Source: Bacteroidota bacterium
Lineage (GTDB): Bacteria > Bacteroidota > JABWAT01
Direction: 5' to 3'
NCBI GenBank assembly: GCA_023151185.1
Contig: JAKLJL010000001.1
Span: forward strand, 310,001 to 374,000
DNA: 64,000 nucleotides
Both the position numbers and the translations under genes were made by a program. Below, piece after piece: positions 7,661-15,701 of this stretch. Positions within the stretch are counted from its first letter, which is position 1. Each line of letters starts with the position of its first letter. Below the pieces are notes generated by a model. It searched no databases and was not told the origin of the DNA. It was given only the letters and a program-made list of their open reading frames with translations.

Positions 7661-8917
7661 ATGTTTAACCATGACCGAACGGCACGAAACACGCTGCCGG
7701 ATCAGCCATTTTCATCCGTACAGGACGATATGGATTTATTTTCCAGCCAGGTACAAACTGTCAGCCAACTGACGCGGCAGCTAAAAAAAATAGTTGAACA
7801 GGGTTTCCCGGATATCAGCATTCAGGGCGAAATCTCCAATTGCAGAACCCAGTCCTCTGGTCACGTTTACCTGACCCTGAAAGATGAAGGCGCCCAGCTA
7901 CCGGCAGTTATCTGGAGGGGAACTGCTCAGTCACTCGGAATCCGTCCGCAGGATGGAATGAAAGTCATTGCTGATGGTGAATTATCCCTGTATGAACCGC
8001 ACGGTAAATACCAGATGATCATCAGAAGCCTTCGCACGGTCGGTATCGGTGAACTTCAGCGGGCATTTGAGAACTTAAAGGAAAAACTGTACAGGGAAGG
8101 GCTTTTTGACCCGGTTTATAAAAAGGAACTTCCAGAGTATCCCGAAACAATCGGAATTATCACCTCTCCGACCGGTGCGGCCGTACAGGATCTGATTTCG
8201 GTAATTTCCAGGAGAAATCCGATGGTGGCCCTGCAAATCTACCCGGCAAAAGTCCAGGGTGAGGGCAGTGCATCGGAAGTTGTTCAGGGCATCCGGTATT
8301 TTAACCGCCATCCGGTGGATCTTCTGATTGTCGGAAGAGGAGGCGGGTCTTTTGAGGATTTATGGACTTTTAATGAAGAAGAAGTGGCAAGGGCTATCTT
8401 CAAGTCCAAAATTCCGGTCATTTCTGCAGTCGGGCACGAAATTGATTTTACCATTGCTGATTTTGTAGCCGATGTCCGTGCTGCAACACCAAGCCAGGCC
8501 GGTGAAATTGCCGTAAAAGAAAGCCGTGAAATTGAAGAGTATATTACCGGGCTGGCTCATTTTTGCGGCGAAAGAGTTAGTTTGGGAATCCGTCAGAGTC
8601 AGATCCGGGTCAGATCACTTTTAAAAAGCCATGCCCTGAATAAACCGGCAGATCTCGTCAGAATGAAAATGATGCGGGTAGATGACCTTTCCGGACGGCT
8701 TACCCGGGCAGTTGGTTCTGAGCTGAAGGCAGGGAAACGGTCAGTTGAACAACTCACACAGACACTTGGCGCTTTTAACCCAAAAGGGGTATTAAAAAGG
8801 GGATATACCCTGGTTTACCGGAACGGAAAACTGGTCACGGCGTCCTCAGGGCTTAAAAAAACGGATTCGGTTGAAATCGAATTCTCAGACGGAACCCGGT
8901 CTGCTGAAATTACCTGA
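7661..8917 (+). CDS. xseA: Exodeoxyribonuclease VII large subunit
   Basis: The 418-residue nuclease subunit of exonuclease VII, which cuts single-stranded DNA from both ends during repair and recombination. An OB-fold DNA-binding domain ('FPDISIQGEISNCRTQSSGHVYLTLKD') is followed by the catalytic domain with 'GIITSPTGAAVQDL', 'VGRGGGSFEDLWTFNEE' and 'PVISAVGHEIDFTIADFVADVRAATPSQAGE'. A helical region and the C-terminal 'LKRGYTLVY' block complete it. GGGGAG lies 5-10 bases before the ATG at 7661. An alternative ATG at 7730 would remove 23 poorly conserved residues. The small subunit gene follows 65 bases downstream. Confidence 0.95.
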   Translation: MFNHDRTARNTLPDQPFSSVQDDMDLFSSQVQTVSQLTRQLKKIVEQGFPDISIQGEISNCRTQSSGHVYLTLKDEGAQLPAVIWRGTAQSLGIRPQDGMKVIADGELSLYEPHGKYQMIIRSLRTVGIGELQRAFENLKEKLYREGLFDPVYKKELPEYPETIGIITSPTGAAVQDLISVISRRNPMVALQIYPAKVQGEGSASEVVQGIRYFNRHPVDLLIVGRGGGSFEDLWTFNEEEVARAIFKSKIPVISAVGHEIDFTIADFVADVRAATPSQAGEIAVKESREIEEYITGLAHFCGERVSLGIRQSQIRVRSLLKSHALNKPADLVRMKMMRVDDLSGRLTRAVGSELKAGKRSVEQLTQTLGAFNPKGVLKRGYTLVYRNGKLVTASSGLKKTDSVEIEFSDGTRSAEIT

Positions 8918-8966
8918 CCGGGCTCACACCAGTCCATCAAAAATCAAAACAGACGTTAAAATTTAC

Positions 8967-8974
8967 TACCTTTG
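8967..8974 (+). promoter_or_regulatory. Bacteroidota-type -7 element before xseB
   Basis: TACCTTTG fits the TAnnTTTG element of the Bacteroidota housekeeping sigma factor and sits 9 bases before the xseB start codon. No clear TTTG -33 element was found at the right distance, and the predicted transcript would be nearly leaderless. Support is therefore partial. Confidence 0.3.
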
Positions 8975-8982
8975 CATCCGAT

Positions 8983-9207
8983 ATGGCAAAAACAAAAACC
9001 GACCCTGCCCACTCTTCATTCGAGGATAAACTGAGAAGATTGGAAACCATTGTAGAAACCCTTGAATCCGGCCAGATCGGGCTCGAGGAATCCCTCAAAC
9101 TGTACGAAGAGGGAATTATTTTATCCAAAAATTGTTTAGTTGCTTTAAATCAGGCTGAGGCTAAAGTCATTACGCTTCAGAAGCAATTGAATGAAGATGC
9201 AGATTAG
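8983..9207 (+). CDS. xseB: Exodeoxyribonuclease VII small subunit
   Basis: A 74-residue protein with the whole XseB signature: 'SFEDKLRRLETIVETLESGQIGLEESLKLYEEGIIL' followed by a helical C-terminus ('LVALNQAEAKVITLQ'). Several copies of this helical subunit bind the XseA C-terminal region and are needed for a regulated, active exonuclease VII. Its place directly after xseA and before dxs is common in bacteria. The ATG at 8983 has a poor ribosome-binding site, but conservation begins within a few residues of it. Confidence 0.93.
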   Translation: MAKTKTDPAHSSFEDKLRRLETIVETLESGQIGLEESLKLYEEGIILSKNCLVALNQAEAKVITLQKQLNEDAD

Positions 9208-9222
9208 AGGAAGTTACCAACC

Positions 9223-11124
9223 ATGAGCATTCAATCCGGACCCTTGCTGAAAACCATAAATTCACCTGCTGACCTCCGTCATCTATCCGCTTCGCAACTC
9301 GAACAGCTTGCGGTCGAACTCAGAGATTATATTTTGGATGTGGTAAGCCAGAACGGCGGTCACCTTGGGGCAAGTCTGGGCGTTATTGAACTGACAATTG
9401 CCCTGCATTATGTTTATAATACACCCTCCGACCGGATTGTCTGGGACGTGGGCCATCAGGCTTATCCTCACAAAATCCTGACCGGCCGGCGGGAACAGTT
9501 CCCTACCAACCGGAAAAAAGACGGACTTTCCGGATTTCCGAAACGGTCAGAATCAGAATATGATACGTTTGGCGTTGGTCATTCGTCAACCTCAATTTCT
9601 GCCGGAATCGGTATGGCTCAGGCCAGCTACCTGCAGCGCTCAGGGAAGAAGGTTATTGCCGTAATCGGTGATGGTGCACTTACCGGCGGAATGGCGTTTG
9701 AAGGGCTTAATAACGGCGGATTTCTTCAGAATGACCTTCTCGTTGTTCTGAATGATAACCGGATGGGTATTGATCCGAATACGGGTGCCCTGAATGAGTA
9801 TCTGACCAAAGTGACAACCTCACAAACTTTCAATAAACTCAGGGATGAAATCTGGCAGAAACTCGGGAAACTTAACCATCTGGGAGAACACCTCAGAACC
9901 TTTGCCGCAAAACTGGAAGACGGGGTCAAAGCAGTGCTTACACCCGGGATGCTTTTTGAATCGTTCGGATTCAAATATTACGGCCCGATTGATGGCCACG
10001 ACCTTCCGAAACTGATTGAGACCCTTCAGGATATGAAACAGATCAAAGGGCCAAAATTCCTCCATATCCTGACTGTGAAAGGGAAAGGATATGCGCCCGC
10101 TGAAGATGATCAGCTCAAGTTTCACGGGCCGACTCCGTTCGAAAAGTCGAGCGGTACCTTTCCCAAAAAGGCCCCGGCTCCCATTTCTTACACCGATGCG
10201 TTTGGGAAAGCAGTTGTTGAACTCGCCAAACAGGATCCTTCGATCGTGGGAATCACCGCTGCAATGCCAAGCGGTACCGGACTGAAATACCTTGCTGCAG
10301 AAATGCCGGATCGTTTTTTTGATGTGGGAATCGCAGAGCAGCATGCCGTGACATTTGCTGCAGGGCTTGCCTGCGAAAATATGACACCGGTAACTGCAAT
10401 TTATTCTACCTTCCTTCAAAGAGGTTACGACCAGGTCGTTCATGACGTCTGCCTGCAGAAACTGCCGGTTGTTCTGTGTATGGACCGCGGCGGACTTGTA
10501 GGATCAGACGGCCCGACACACCACGGAGTTTTTGATATTGCTTACCTTCGGACCCTTCCGAATATTGTCATCATGGCCCCCGGAAATGAACAGGAACTCA
10601 GAGATATGCTCTATACCGCTACCCGGTATAAAAAAGGTCCGGTGGCAATGCGCTATCCCCGTGGCAATGGAAGCGGAATTGAACTCCGCCCGGGTTTTAC
10701 TGAACTCGAAATCGGAAAGGGTGAAATCCTTAAGCCGGGCAGGGATGTCGCCTTTCTCGCACTTGGGAATATGGTTGAAAACGCCACCGGGGCTGCAGCA
10801 AGGCTTGAACAGTTGGGATACTCTGCAGAAATCGTGAATATGAGGTTTGTTAAACCTTTGGACGAAGCCCTTTTGCGTGATATCTTTAAAAGGTTCTCCA
10901 AACTTGTAACCCTGGAAGATCACCAGGCGCAGGGTGGTTTCGGTTCTGCAGTTGGGGAATTTGCTCTTCGTGAACAGTATAAAGGGGATATCCATATTAT
11001 CGGTATTCCCGATCAGTTTATTGAACATGGAACCCCGGCAGAATGCCACCAGATGGCTGAGATTGATCCGGAGTCCATCGTGAAAAGAACCCTTCAACTT
11101 TTAGAACAACCGGTTACCCTCTGA
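9223..11124 (+). CDS. dxs: 1-deoxy-D-xylulose-5-phosphate synthase
   Basis: A 633-residue thiamine-diphosphate enzyme that condenses pyruvate and glyceraldehyde 3-phosphate, the first step of the MEP isoprenoid pathway. The thiamine-binding motif is 'GDGALTGGMAFEGLNN' and the transketolase core has 'VGIAEQHAVTFAAGLA' with the catalytic Glu. 'MDRGGLVGSDGPTHHG' and the C-terminal 'VTLEDHQAQGGFGSAVGE' are also typical. Length and motif order match the family. The product feeds menaquinone side chains, undecaprenyl phosphate and possibly the geranylgeranyl donor of the GGGP synthase at 27943. Its stop overlaps the next start. Confidence 0.97.
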   Translation: MSIQSGPLLKTINSPADLRHLSASQLEQLAVELRDYILDVVSQNGGHLGASLGVIELTIALHYVYNTPSDRIVWDVGHQAYPHKILTGRREQFPTNRKKDGLSGFPKRSESEYDTFGVGHSSTSISAGIGMAQASYLQRSGKKVIAVIGDGALTGGMAFEGLNNGGFLQNDLLVVLNDNRMGIDPNTGALNEYLTKVTTSQTFNKLRDEIWQKLGKLNHLGEHLRTFAAKLEDGVKAVLTPGMLFESFGFKYYGPIDGHDLPKLIETLQDMKQIKGPKFLHILTVKGKGYAPAEDDQLKFHGPTPFEKSSGTFPKKAPAPISYTDAFGKAVVELAKQDPSIVGITAAMPSGTGLKYLAAEMPDRFFDVGIAEQHAVTFAAGLACENMTPVTAIYSTFLQRGYDQVVHDVCLQKLPVVLCMDRGGLVGSDGPTHHGVFDIAYLRTLPNIVIMAPGNEQELRDMLYTATRYKKGPVAMRYPRGNGSGIELRPGFTELEIGKGEILKPGRDVAFLALGNMVENATGAAARLEQLGYSAEIVNMRFVKPLDEALLRDIFKRFSKLVTLEDHQAQGGFGSAVGEFALREQYKGDIHIIGIPDQFIEHGTPAECHQMAEIDPESIVKRTLQLLEQPVTL

Positions 11125-12125
11125 TGGATAATAAAGTTATTAAGATTGGAATCATCGGGCTCGGCCAGGTGGCCCAGACAATCCACCTGCCGATCTGGCA
11201 GAAAATGCCCAATGTCAGTATTCATGGGCTGTTTGACACCAATAAGTCCCATGCAAAAGCTTTGGCCGAAAAAATTGGAACCGAGGCTTATTCGTCTTCT
11301 GCTGCTATGCTCAGTGATCCTGAAATCGATGCAGTTCATATCTGCACTCCAACTCATACCCACATGAAATATGTGATCGAGGCTATTGAAGCAGGAAAGC
11401 ATGTTCTGGTCGAGAGGCCGATTGCCCGTAACCTCGAGGAAACTCTGGCCATTTATGAAGCCTGGAAAAATTCCAAACTTGTTGTCATGGTCGGAATGAA
11501 TCAAAGGTTCAGACCCGATGCAATGATTCTGAAAAGCTTCATCGAAAACAAGGAACTCGGCGATATTTACTACATCAGAGCCGGGTGGAACAAACCCATC
11601 CGGGATGCTCATTCCTGGCGCCTTAAAAAAGGTCAGTCCGGCGGGGGAGTTCTGATGGATCTGGGGATTATCATGGTGGATCTTGCCCTCTGGATGACCA
11701 ATTTTCCGAAAATTGAATCGGTTTCGGCGATGACCTTTCACCACAATGTCGAAACGGTGGAAGATACGGCCATTTTCCAGTCCAGATTTGAAGGCGGAAT
11801 GCTGAATATTGAATGCTCCTGGTCTCCAATGGCAGAATCGGATGATCAGTGGCTCCGGATTTTTGGTACCAAAGGATCTGCAAAACTCTATCCGTTTAAC
11901 ATCCACAAGATGATGCATGGAAATCTGGTCGATATCACACCGGTTACTGCTGAAACGGATAAAGCCAATTACCGGAAATCCTATGAGAATGAACTCCGGC
12001 ATTTTATCGGTGCTGTCAGGAAACTCCATCCGGCAACCTGTTCCCCGGCAGATGCCGTAGAACGGATGCGACTGATTGACAGTTGTTATCAGTCTGCAAA
12101 AGCTGAAAAGGAACTCAAAGTTTAA
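11124..12125 (+). CDS. Gfo/Idh/MocA-family NAD(P)-dependent oxidoreductase
   Basis: A 333-residue sugar-type dehydrogenase. The N-terminal Rossmann fold starts 'KIGIIGLGQVAQTIHLPIW' (GxGxxA-like), followed by 'AVHICTPTHTH' and 'LVERPIARNLEE'. In the last motif Arg stands where the family usually has Lys ('EKP'), which may matter because that Lys is often catalytic. The C-terminal alpha/beta domain has 'GGGVLMDLGIIMVDLALW', where the usual motif is GG-x-x-x-D-x-G-x-H-x-x-D. The position normally held by His is Ile or Met here. Binding of a nicotinamide cofactor is likely, but the substrate is unknown and the active site may be altered. It is coupled to dxs by an ATGA-type overlap. Confidence 0.82.
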   Translation: MDNKVIKIGIIGLGQVAQTIHLPIWQKMPNVSIHGLFDTNKSHAKALAEKIGTEAYSSSAAMLSDPEIDAVHICTPTHTHMKYVIEAIEAGKHVLVERPIARNLEETLAIYEAWKNSKLVVMVGMNQRFRPDAMILKSFIENKELGDIYYIRAGWNKPIRDAHSWRLKKGQSGGGVLMDLGIIMVDLALWMTNFPKIESVSAMTFHHNVETVEDTAIFQSRFEGGMLNIECSWSPMAESDDQWLRIFGTKGSAKLYPFNIHKMMHGNLVDITPVTAETDKANYRKSYENELRHFIGAVRKLHPATCSPADAVERMRLIDSCYQSAKAEKELKV

Positions 12126-12248
12126 GATTAAACGGGTCCGTGGCTTTTTTATAGCTGAAGAGGACGGGTTTCATTGACTTATACCCTTTATACTTTCAAA
12201 TGAATTGGTTATCTTTAAAAGAATTCCAATAAAACAGGATTTTCCCGG

Positions 12249-13034
12249 ATGAAAAAAAACCTCAGCATCTTTATCCTTCAGGCAGGTCTGGTTCTGTCCG
12301 CCTTTGTTCCCGGTATTTCGGTTGGTCAGGGCACTGCCGGCAGTTCTGCTGAAATTGAGCCGCGGTACCTGATTGATTTTCCAACGGCAGGTGCCATGAG
12401 AAAGGGAAATTATTCAGTTGACTCCCGGCTTGAACCCGGCGGCGGGTTGGTTTTTGGGATGAATGTTGGGATGAGTGACCGGTTCAGTTTTGGTGTCTCC
12501 TACGGGGGATCCAATGTGGTTGGTAACGGGGATCCGGGTTGGTATTCCCAGCCGGGAATCAACATCCGGTACCGGCTGTATGAAGAAACAGACCAATACC
12601 CTGCAATGGTCCTTGGTCTTGATTTCCAGGGATATGGTGGTTGGGTTGATTCAACCAGCCGGTATATCAGCAAAAGTCCCGGCCTCTTTTTTGCTGCTAC
12701 CAAAAATTATGATTTTTTAGGCTACCTGATTCTCACAGGGGGGGCAAATTATTCCATTGAAAGAAAAGACGGAGATCGCGATCTTAACCTTTATGCCGGT
12801 GCAGAAAAAACAATCAATTCAGAAATATCTGCAATTGCCGAGTATAATTTTGCACTAAATGATAATGGCCCAAAATCAGTTGGGAAAGGTCATGGCTATC
12901 TGAATGCCGGAATCCGTTGGTCTGTGGGTTCTGGTCTGACGCTGGAATTGAATTTCAAAAACCTAACCGACAATCTGAACTATGTCGATCCGGGTGGAAG
13001 GTCAATCCGGCTGGAATATACAAACTTTTTCTGA
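12249..13034 (+). CDS. Putative outer-membrane beta-barrel protein
   Basis: A 261-residue exported protein with a clear signal peptide (MKKNLSIFILQAGLVLSAF, cut near 'SVGQG'). The mature chain is made of alternating amphipathic strands rich in Gly, Tyr and Asn ('LVFGMNVGMSDRFSFGVSYGGS', 'GYLNAGIRWSVG', 'LTLELNFKNLTDN'). It ends in Phe, the residue that the BAM machinery reads on barrel proteins. About ten to twelve strands would fit. I do not recognise a defined family; the strand pattern and opening are shared by many uncharacterised FCB outer-membrane proteins. It heads a run of envelope genes that extends to 21573. Confidence 0.65.
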   Translation: MKKNLSIFILQAGLVLSAFVPGISVGQGTAGSSAEIEPRYLIDFPTAGAMRKGNYSVDSRLEPGGGLVFGMNVGMSDRFSFGVSYGGSNVVGNGDPGWYSQPGINIRYRLYEETDQYPAMVLGLDFQGYGGWVDSTSRYISKSPGLFFAATKNYDFLGYLILTGGANYSIERKDGDRDLNLYAGAEKTINSEISAIAEYNFALNDNGPKSVGKGHGYLNAGIRWSVGSGLTLELNFKNLTDNLNYVDPGGRSIRLEYTNFF

Positions 13035-13081
13035 GTCTGAAACATCTAACCTGACAGGATGGTAATCCCCTGGGAGGTCTT

Positions 13082-14083
13082 ATGAAAACGTTCCTATCAA
13101 TTTTAATTCCCGCAGTTCTGCTAACTGGTTGCTACACTCAATTTTCCGGCGTAAACTCTGCATCAAAACGGATGCCGGACCTGACAAAGGTAGAAACCCG
13201 GGTCGATGACAAAACCACAGTGACTGATTATTATGACAACCGGTCATATTCCAGATATATCCGGGATTTCGGATATGGCTTTGGGTACCGGTATTATGAC
13301 CGGTATGGATATGACCCCTATCTTGATTTCGTTTCTACCTACAACACCAACGGATGGGGTTATTCTGGGTATATCGGATTCGACTATGGCTATGGCTGTA
13401 ACTATAATTATGGCTATTACAACCCCTATCAGCCCTATTTTCCTGCATACTCTGATTATTTAACCTACCGGATGGATTTGTGGTATTTATCACGGTTTGG
13501 ACATTATCCTGGGTATAGTTATTACCCTGACTACCGGGATGGATACAATCCGGGCATAGCAAATGAACCCAAAGAATCAGGGACCTGGCGGAGAAGGGAA
13601 TCCAGACGAAATATTCTGACCGAGGTTGGATCAACCTCACTTGCACCAATGCCGATTGAAGTGGCTGCAAATCCACTAGCTGGTGGTGCAGTACAGACTT
13701 CCTTACCGGCCGTCCAGCCGGTTCAAAATGGCAGGGTGACCCGACGGCTTTTGACACCTGAGGGAACCCCGGTTGTTGTTCTTCCATCTTCAACTCCGGC
13801 TACAACATCAATTTTATCAGGAAATAGTGAAAACTCCGGTCGTGTAACACGAAATGTGGTCACACCCGAATCAGGTTCTTCTCAGGCTTCCCCTCCTTCA
13901 ACTGTGCAGGCTAATTCAAATCCTTCAGAGGTTTCTTCCTCCGGCAGGGTTACCAGAAGCGAAAACTCACAACCGGCTGCCAGCCCGGCTCCGGTACATC
14001 AGGAGGCTAAACCTGCAGCACCCGCAGCTCAGCCCGCCCAACCGGCACCTGCTCATCGCAGATCCAGCAGAGGCAGAGGTTAA
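13082..14083 (+). CDS. Tyrosine-rich lipoprotein with GRVTR repeats
   Basis: A 333-residue lipoprotein: the signal peptide ends in a lipobox 'LLTGC', so Cys17 is lipidated. Residues about 45-155 are exceptionally rich in Tyr and Gly ('YGFGYRYYDRYGYDPYLDF', 'YGYGCNYNYGYYNPYQPYF'). The rest is a disordered Ser/Pro/Ala segment carrying three GRVTR motifs near 13729, 13837 and 13943; the first two are followed by a 'TPEG' or 'TPES' element. The end is basic ('HRRSSRGRG'). Low-complexity Tyr-rich chains can be adhesive or bind polymers, but no function can be assigned. A good ribosome-binding site (GGGAGG) precedes the ATG. It lies 46 bases before the FadL-like gene. Confidence 0.75.
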   Translation: MKTFLSILIPAVLLTGCYTQFSGVNSASKRMPDLTKVETRVDDKTTVTDYYDNRSYSRYIRDFGYGFGYRYYDRYGYDPYLDFVSTYNTNGWGYSGYIGFDYGYGCNYNYGYYNPYQPYFPAYSDYLTYRMDLWYLSRFGHYPGYSYYPDYRDGYNPGIANEPKESGTWRRRESRRNILTEVGSTSLAPMPIEVAANPLAGGAVQTSLPAVQPVQNGRVTRRLLTPEGTPVVVLPSSTPATTSILSGNSENSGRVTRNVVTPESGSSQASPPSTVQANSNPSEVSSSGRVTRSENSQPAASPAPVHQEAKPAAPAAQPAQPAPAHRRSSRGRG

Positions 14084-14129
14084 TTTAACCTCTGTTCTTA
14101 GTTTCATTCATTTTTATCGTGAGTTTATC

Positions 14130-15683
14130 ATGAAACGGATTCTTTTTCTGTCCACATCCCTATTATCTGTATTTTCTGTCCAGGCTCAAACTGAACCGGA
14201 TATGATCCGGTATCTGACACCTGTCAGAGGAATTGGTGCACAATCAATGGCAATGGGCTATTCCAATTCACTTATTGCAACTGATAATTCTGCTTTATTC
14301 CTGAACCCGGCCTCCCTTGCAATGGTCAAAAAAACAACACTTTCAGTCAGCTTAAACACAAACCAGGGCTCTGTAGCTTCTGACTGGCTGGGAAATAAAA
14401 ACGAACAGGATTTTTCCAATACCAAGATCAACCAGTTTTCAGTTTCTTACCCCTATCCGGTTTCAAAGGGGAGTTTTGTACTGGCATTTGGGTATGGACA
14501 AACGGAAAACTGGGATCAGACCGTGAAAGGAGGCGGTTACAACACCTCCTCAAGTTTTGTTGAAGGAATATATGGATTCAATCCCTCAGACCGGGTTTCC
14601 CGTAGCGGACTGGAAAATTTTGTTGCCTCGAAAAGGGCCGCTGACCTTATGTTCGACTGGGCGATAAAAAGTAATTTGTTTCAATACCGCCAGGTGGATG
14701 GGCATCCGGACCTTCTCAGGGAAAGATCTATAGTCTTTGGGAACGTCCAGCAGGATTATACAAGTGTTTCTGAAGGGGGCATGAATACCTGGTCGTTTGC
14801 TGCTTCTTCAGAAGTTGCAGAAGGGTTATTTGCAGGAATCTCGGTCCACTTTTTTAACGGTGATTACTACAATAAATATTCTTACAGTGAAAAAGATGTG
14901 AACAGGTACTATTTGTCGGTCCAAGATTCAGGCTTTAATTATATTAATTCAAAAAACGAAAATACCCATGCCAATTTCTCTGCTTTGAATTTCGTCGATA
15001 AACTCGAAGAAAAAATAACCGGCTACAGTGTTAAATTTGGATTGTCCGGCAAATTGACAGATGAATTGTCAGGTGGATTTTCTTACTCGCTGCCAACCTC
15101 TTTAACGGTTGATACAAAAAACTTTGTGGATATGTACATGCAGGCGGTTGATTCATCTGGCGTTCCGCTGATTGATGTCTTTGCAACTGATGAACCCATT
15201 GATTACGCCAGTTCTTACAATCTGGAAGGGGCTTCTGTGATAGAGGCGAATATTGCCTATGCCGGGTTCCCGTTTTCATGTGAAGCTGGGTTAGTGACTG
15301 AAGACTGGACTAATTCCCGGATCACCAGCCCGGATGACAGTGAAAATTATGATGACCTGAATGATTTTTTCAGATTTAACACCAAACGGACATGGGATTT
15401 TAAACTGGGGGTTCAGTATGCTGTTCCAGTCATCCAGTCTTTCGTGAGGGCTGGGATTTATTCTCAGGATTCACCCTATAAAGAAGGTGGAACCCGGGTC
15501 AACCGCCTGAGTGCCGGTTATCAGTTTGTTTCTGAAAGCGGATATACCTTTGATCTGGGGTATAGTTATAATTCATCGTCAGAAACCTATCTGGGATATG
15601 CACCAGCCAATAAACCCAAAGTAACCTATAAAGAAGACCAGAGTTATTCCTCATTTGCAGTTGGGCTTGCCATCAAATTTTAA
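14130..15683 (+). CDS. FadL/OmpP1/TodX-like outer-membrane transport protein
   Basis: A 517-residue outer-membrane barrel. The signal peptide (MKRILFLSTSLLSVFSVQA) is followed by the hallmark opening of this family, 'GAQSMAMGYSNSLIATDNSALFLNPASLAMV', and a long series of amphipathic strands ending in Phe ('AVGLAIKF'). Family members move hydrophobic molecules across the outer membrane. PorV of the type IX machinery has the same fold, so a role in surface protein export is an alternative. The ATG at 14130 is chosen because it starts the signal peptide; an open frame further upstream overlaps the lipoprotein gene in another phase and is not used. Confidence 0.82.
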   Translation: MKRILFLSTSLLSVFSVQAQTEPDMIRYLTPVRGIGAQSMAMGYSNSLIATDNSALFLNPASLAMVKKTTLSVSLNTNQGSVASDWLGNKNEQDFSNTKINQFSVSYPYPVSKGSFVLAFGYGQTENWDQTVKGGGYNTSSSFVEGIYGFNPSDRVSRSGLENFVASKRAADLMFDWAIKSNLFQYRQVDGHPDLLRERSIVFGNVQQDYTSVSEGGMNTWSFAASSEVAEGLFAGISVHFFNGDYYNKYSYSEKDVNRYYLSVQDSGFNYINSKNENTHANFSALNFVDKLEEKITGYSVKFGLSGKLTDELSGGFSYSLPTSLTVDTKNFVDMYMQAVDSSGVPLIDVFATDEPIDYASSYNLEGASVIEANIAYAGFPFSCEAGLVTEDWTNSRITSPDDSENYDDLNDFFRFNTKRTWDFKLGVQYAVPVIQSFVRAGIYSQDSPYKEGGTRVNRLSAGYQFVSESGYTFDLGYSYNSSSETYLGYAPANKPKVTYKEDQSYSSFAVGLAIKF

Positions 15684-15701
15684 AATCCGGTTCTTTTTTT
15701 C

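Noticed and set aside
13854-14129. A 92-residue extension of the FadL-like protein
   Set aside because: It overlaps the lipoprotein gene in another frame and would bury the signal peptide that begins at 14130.
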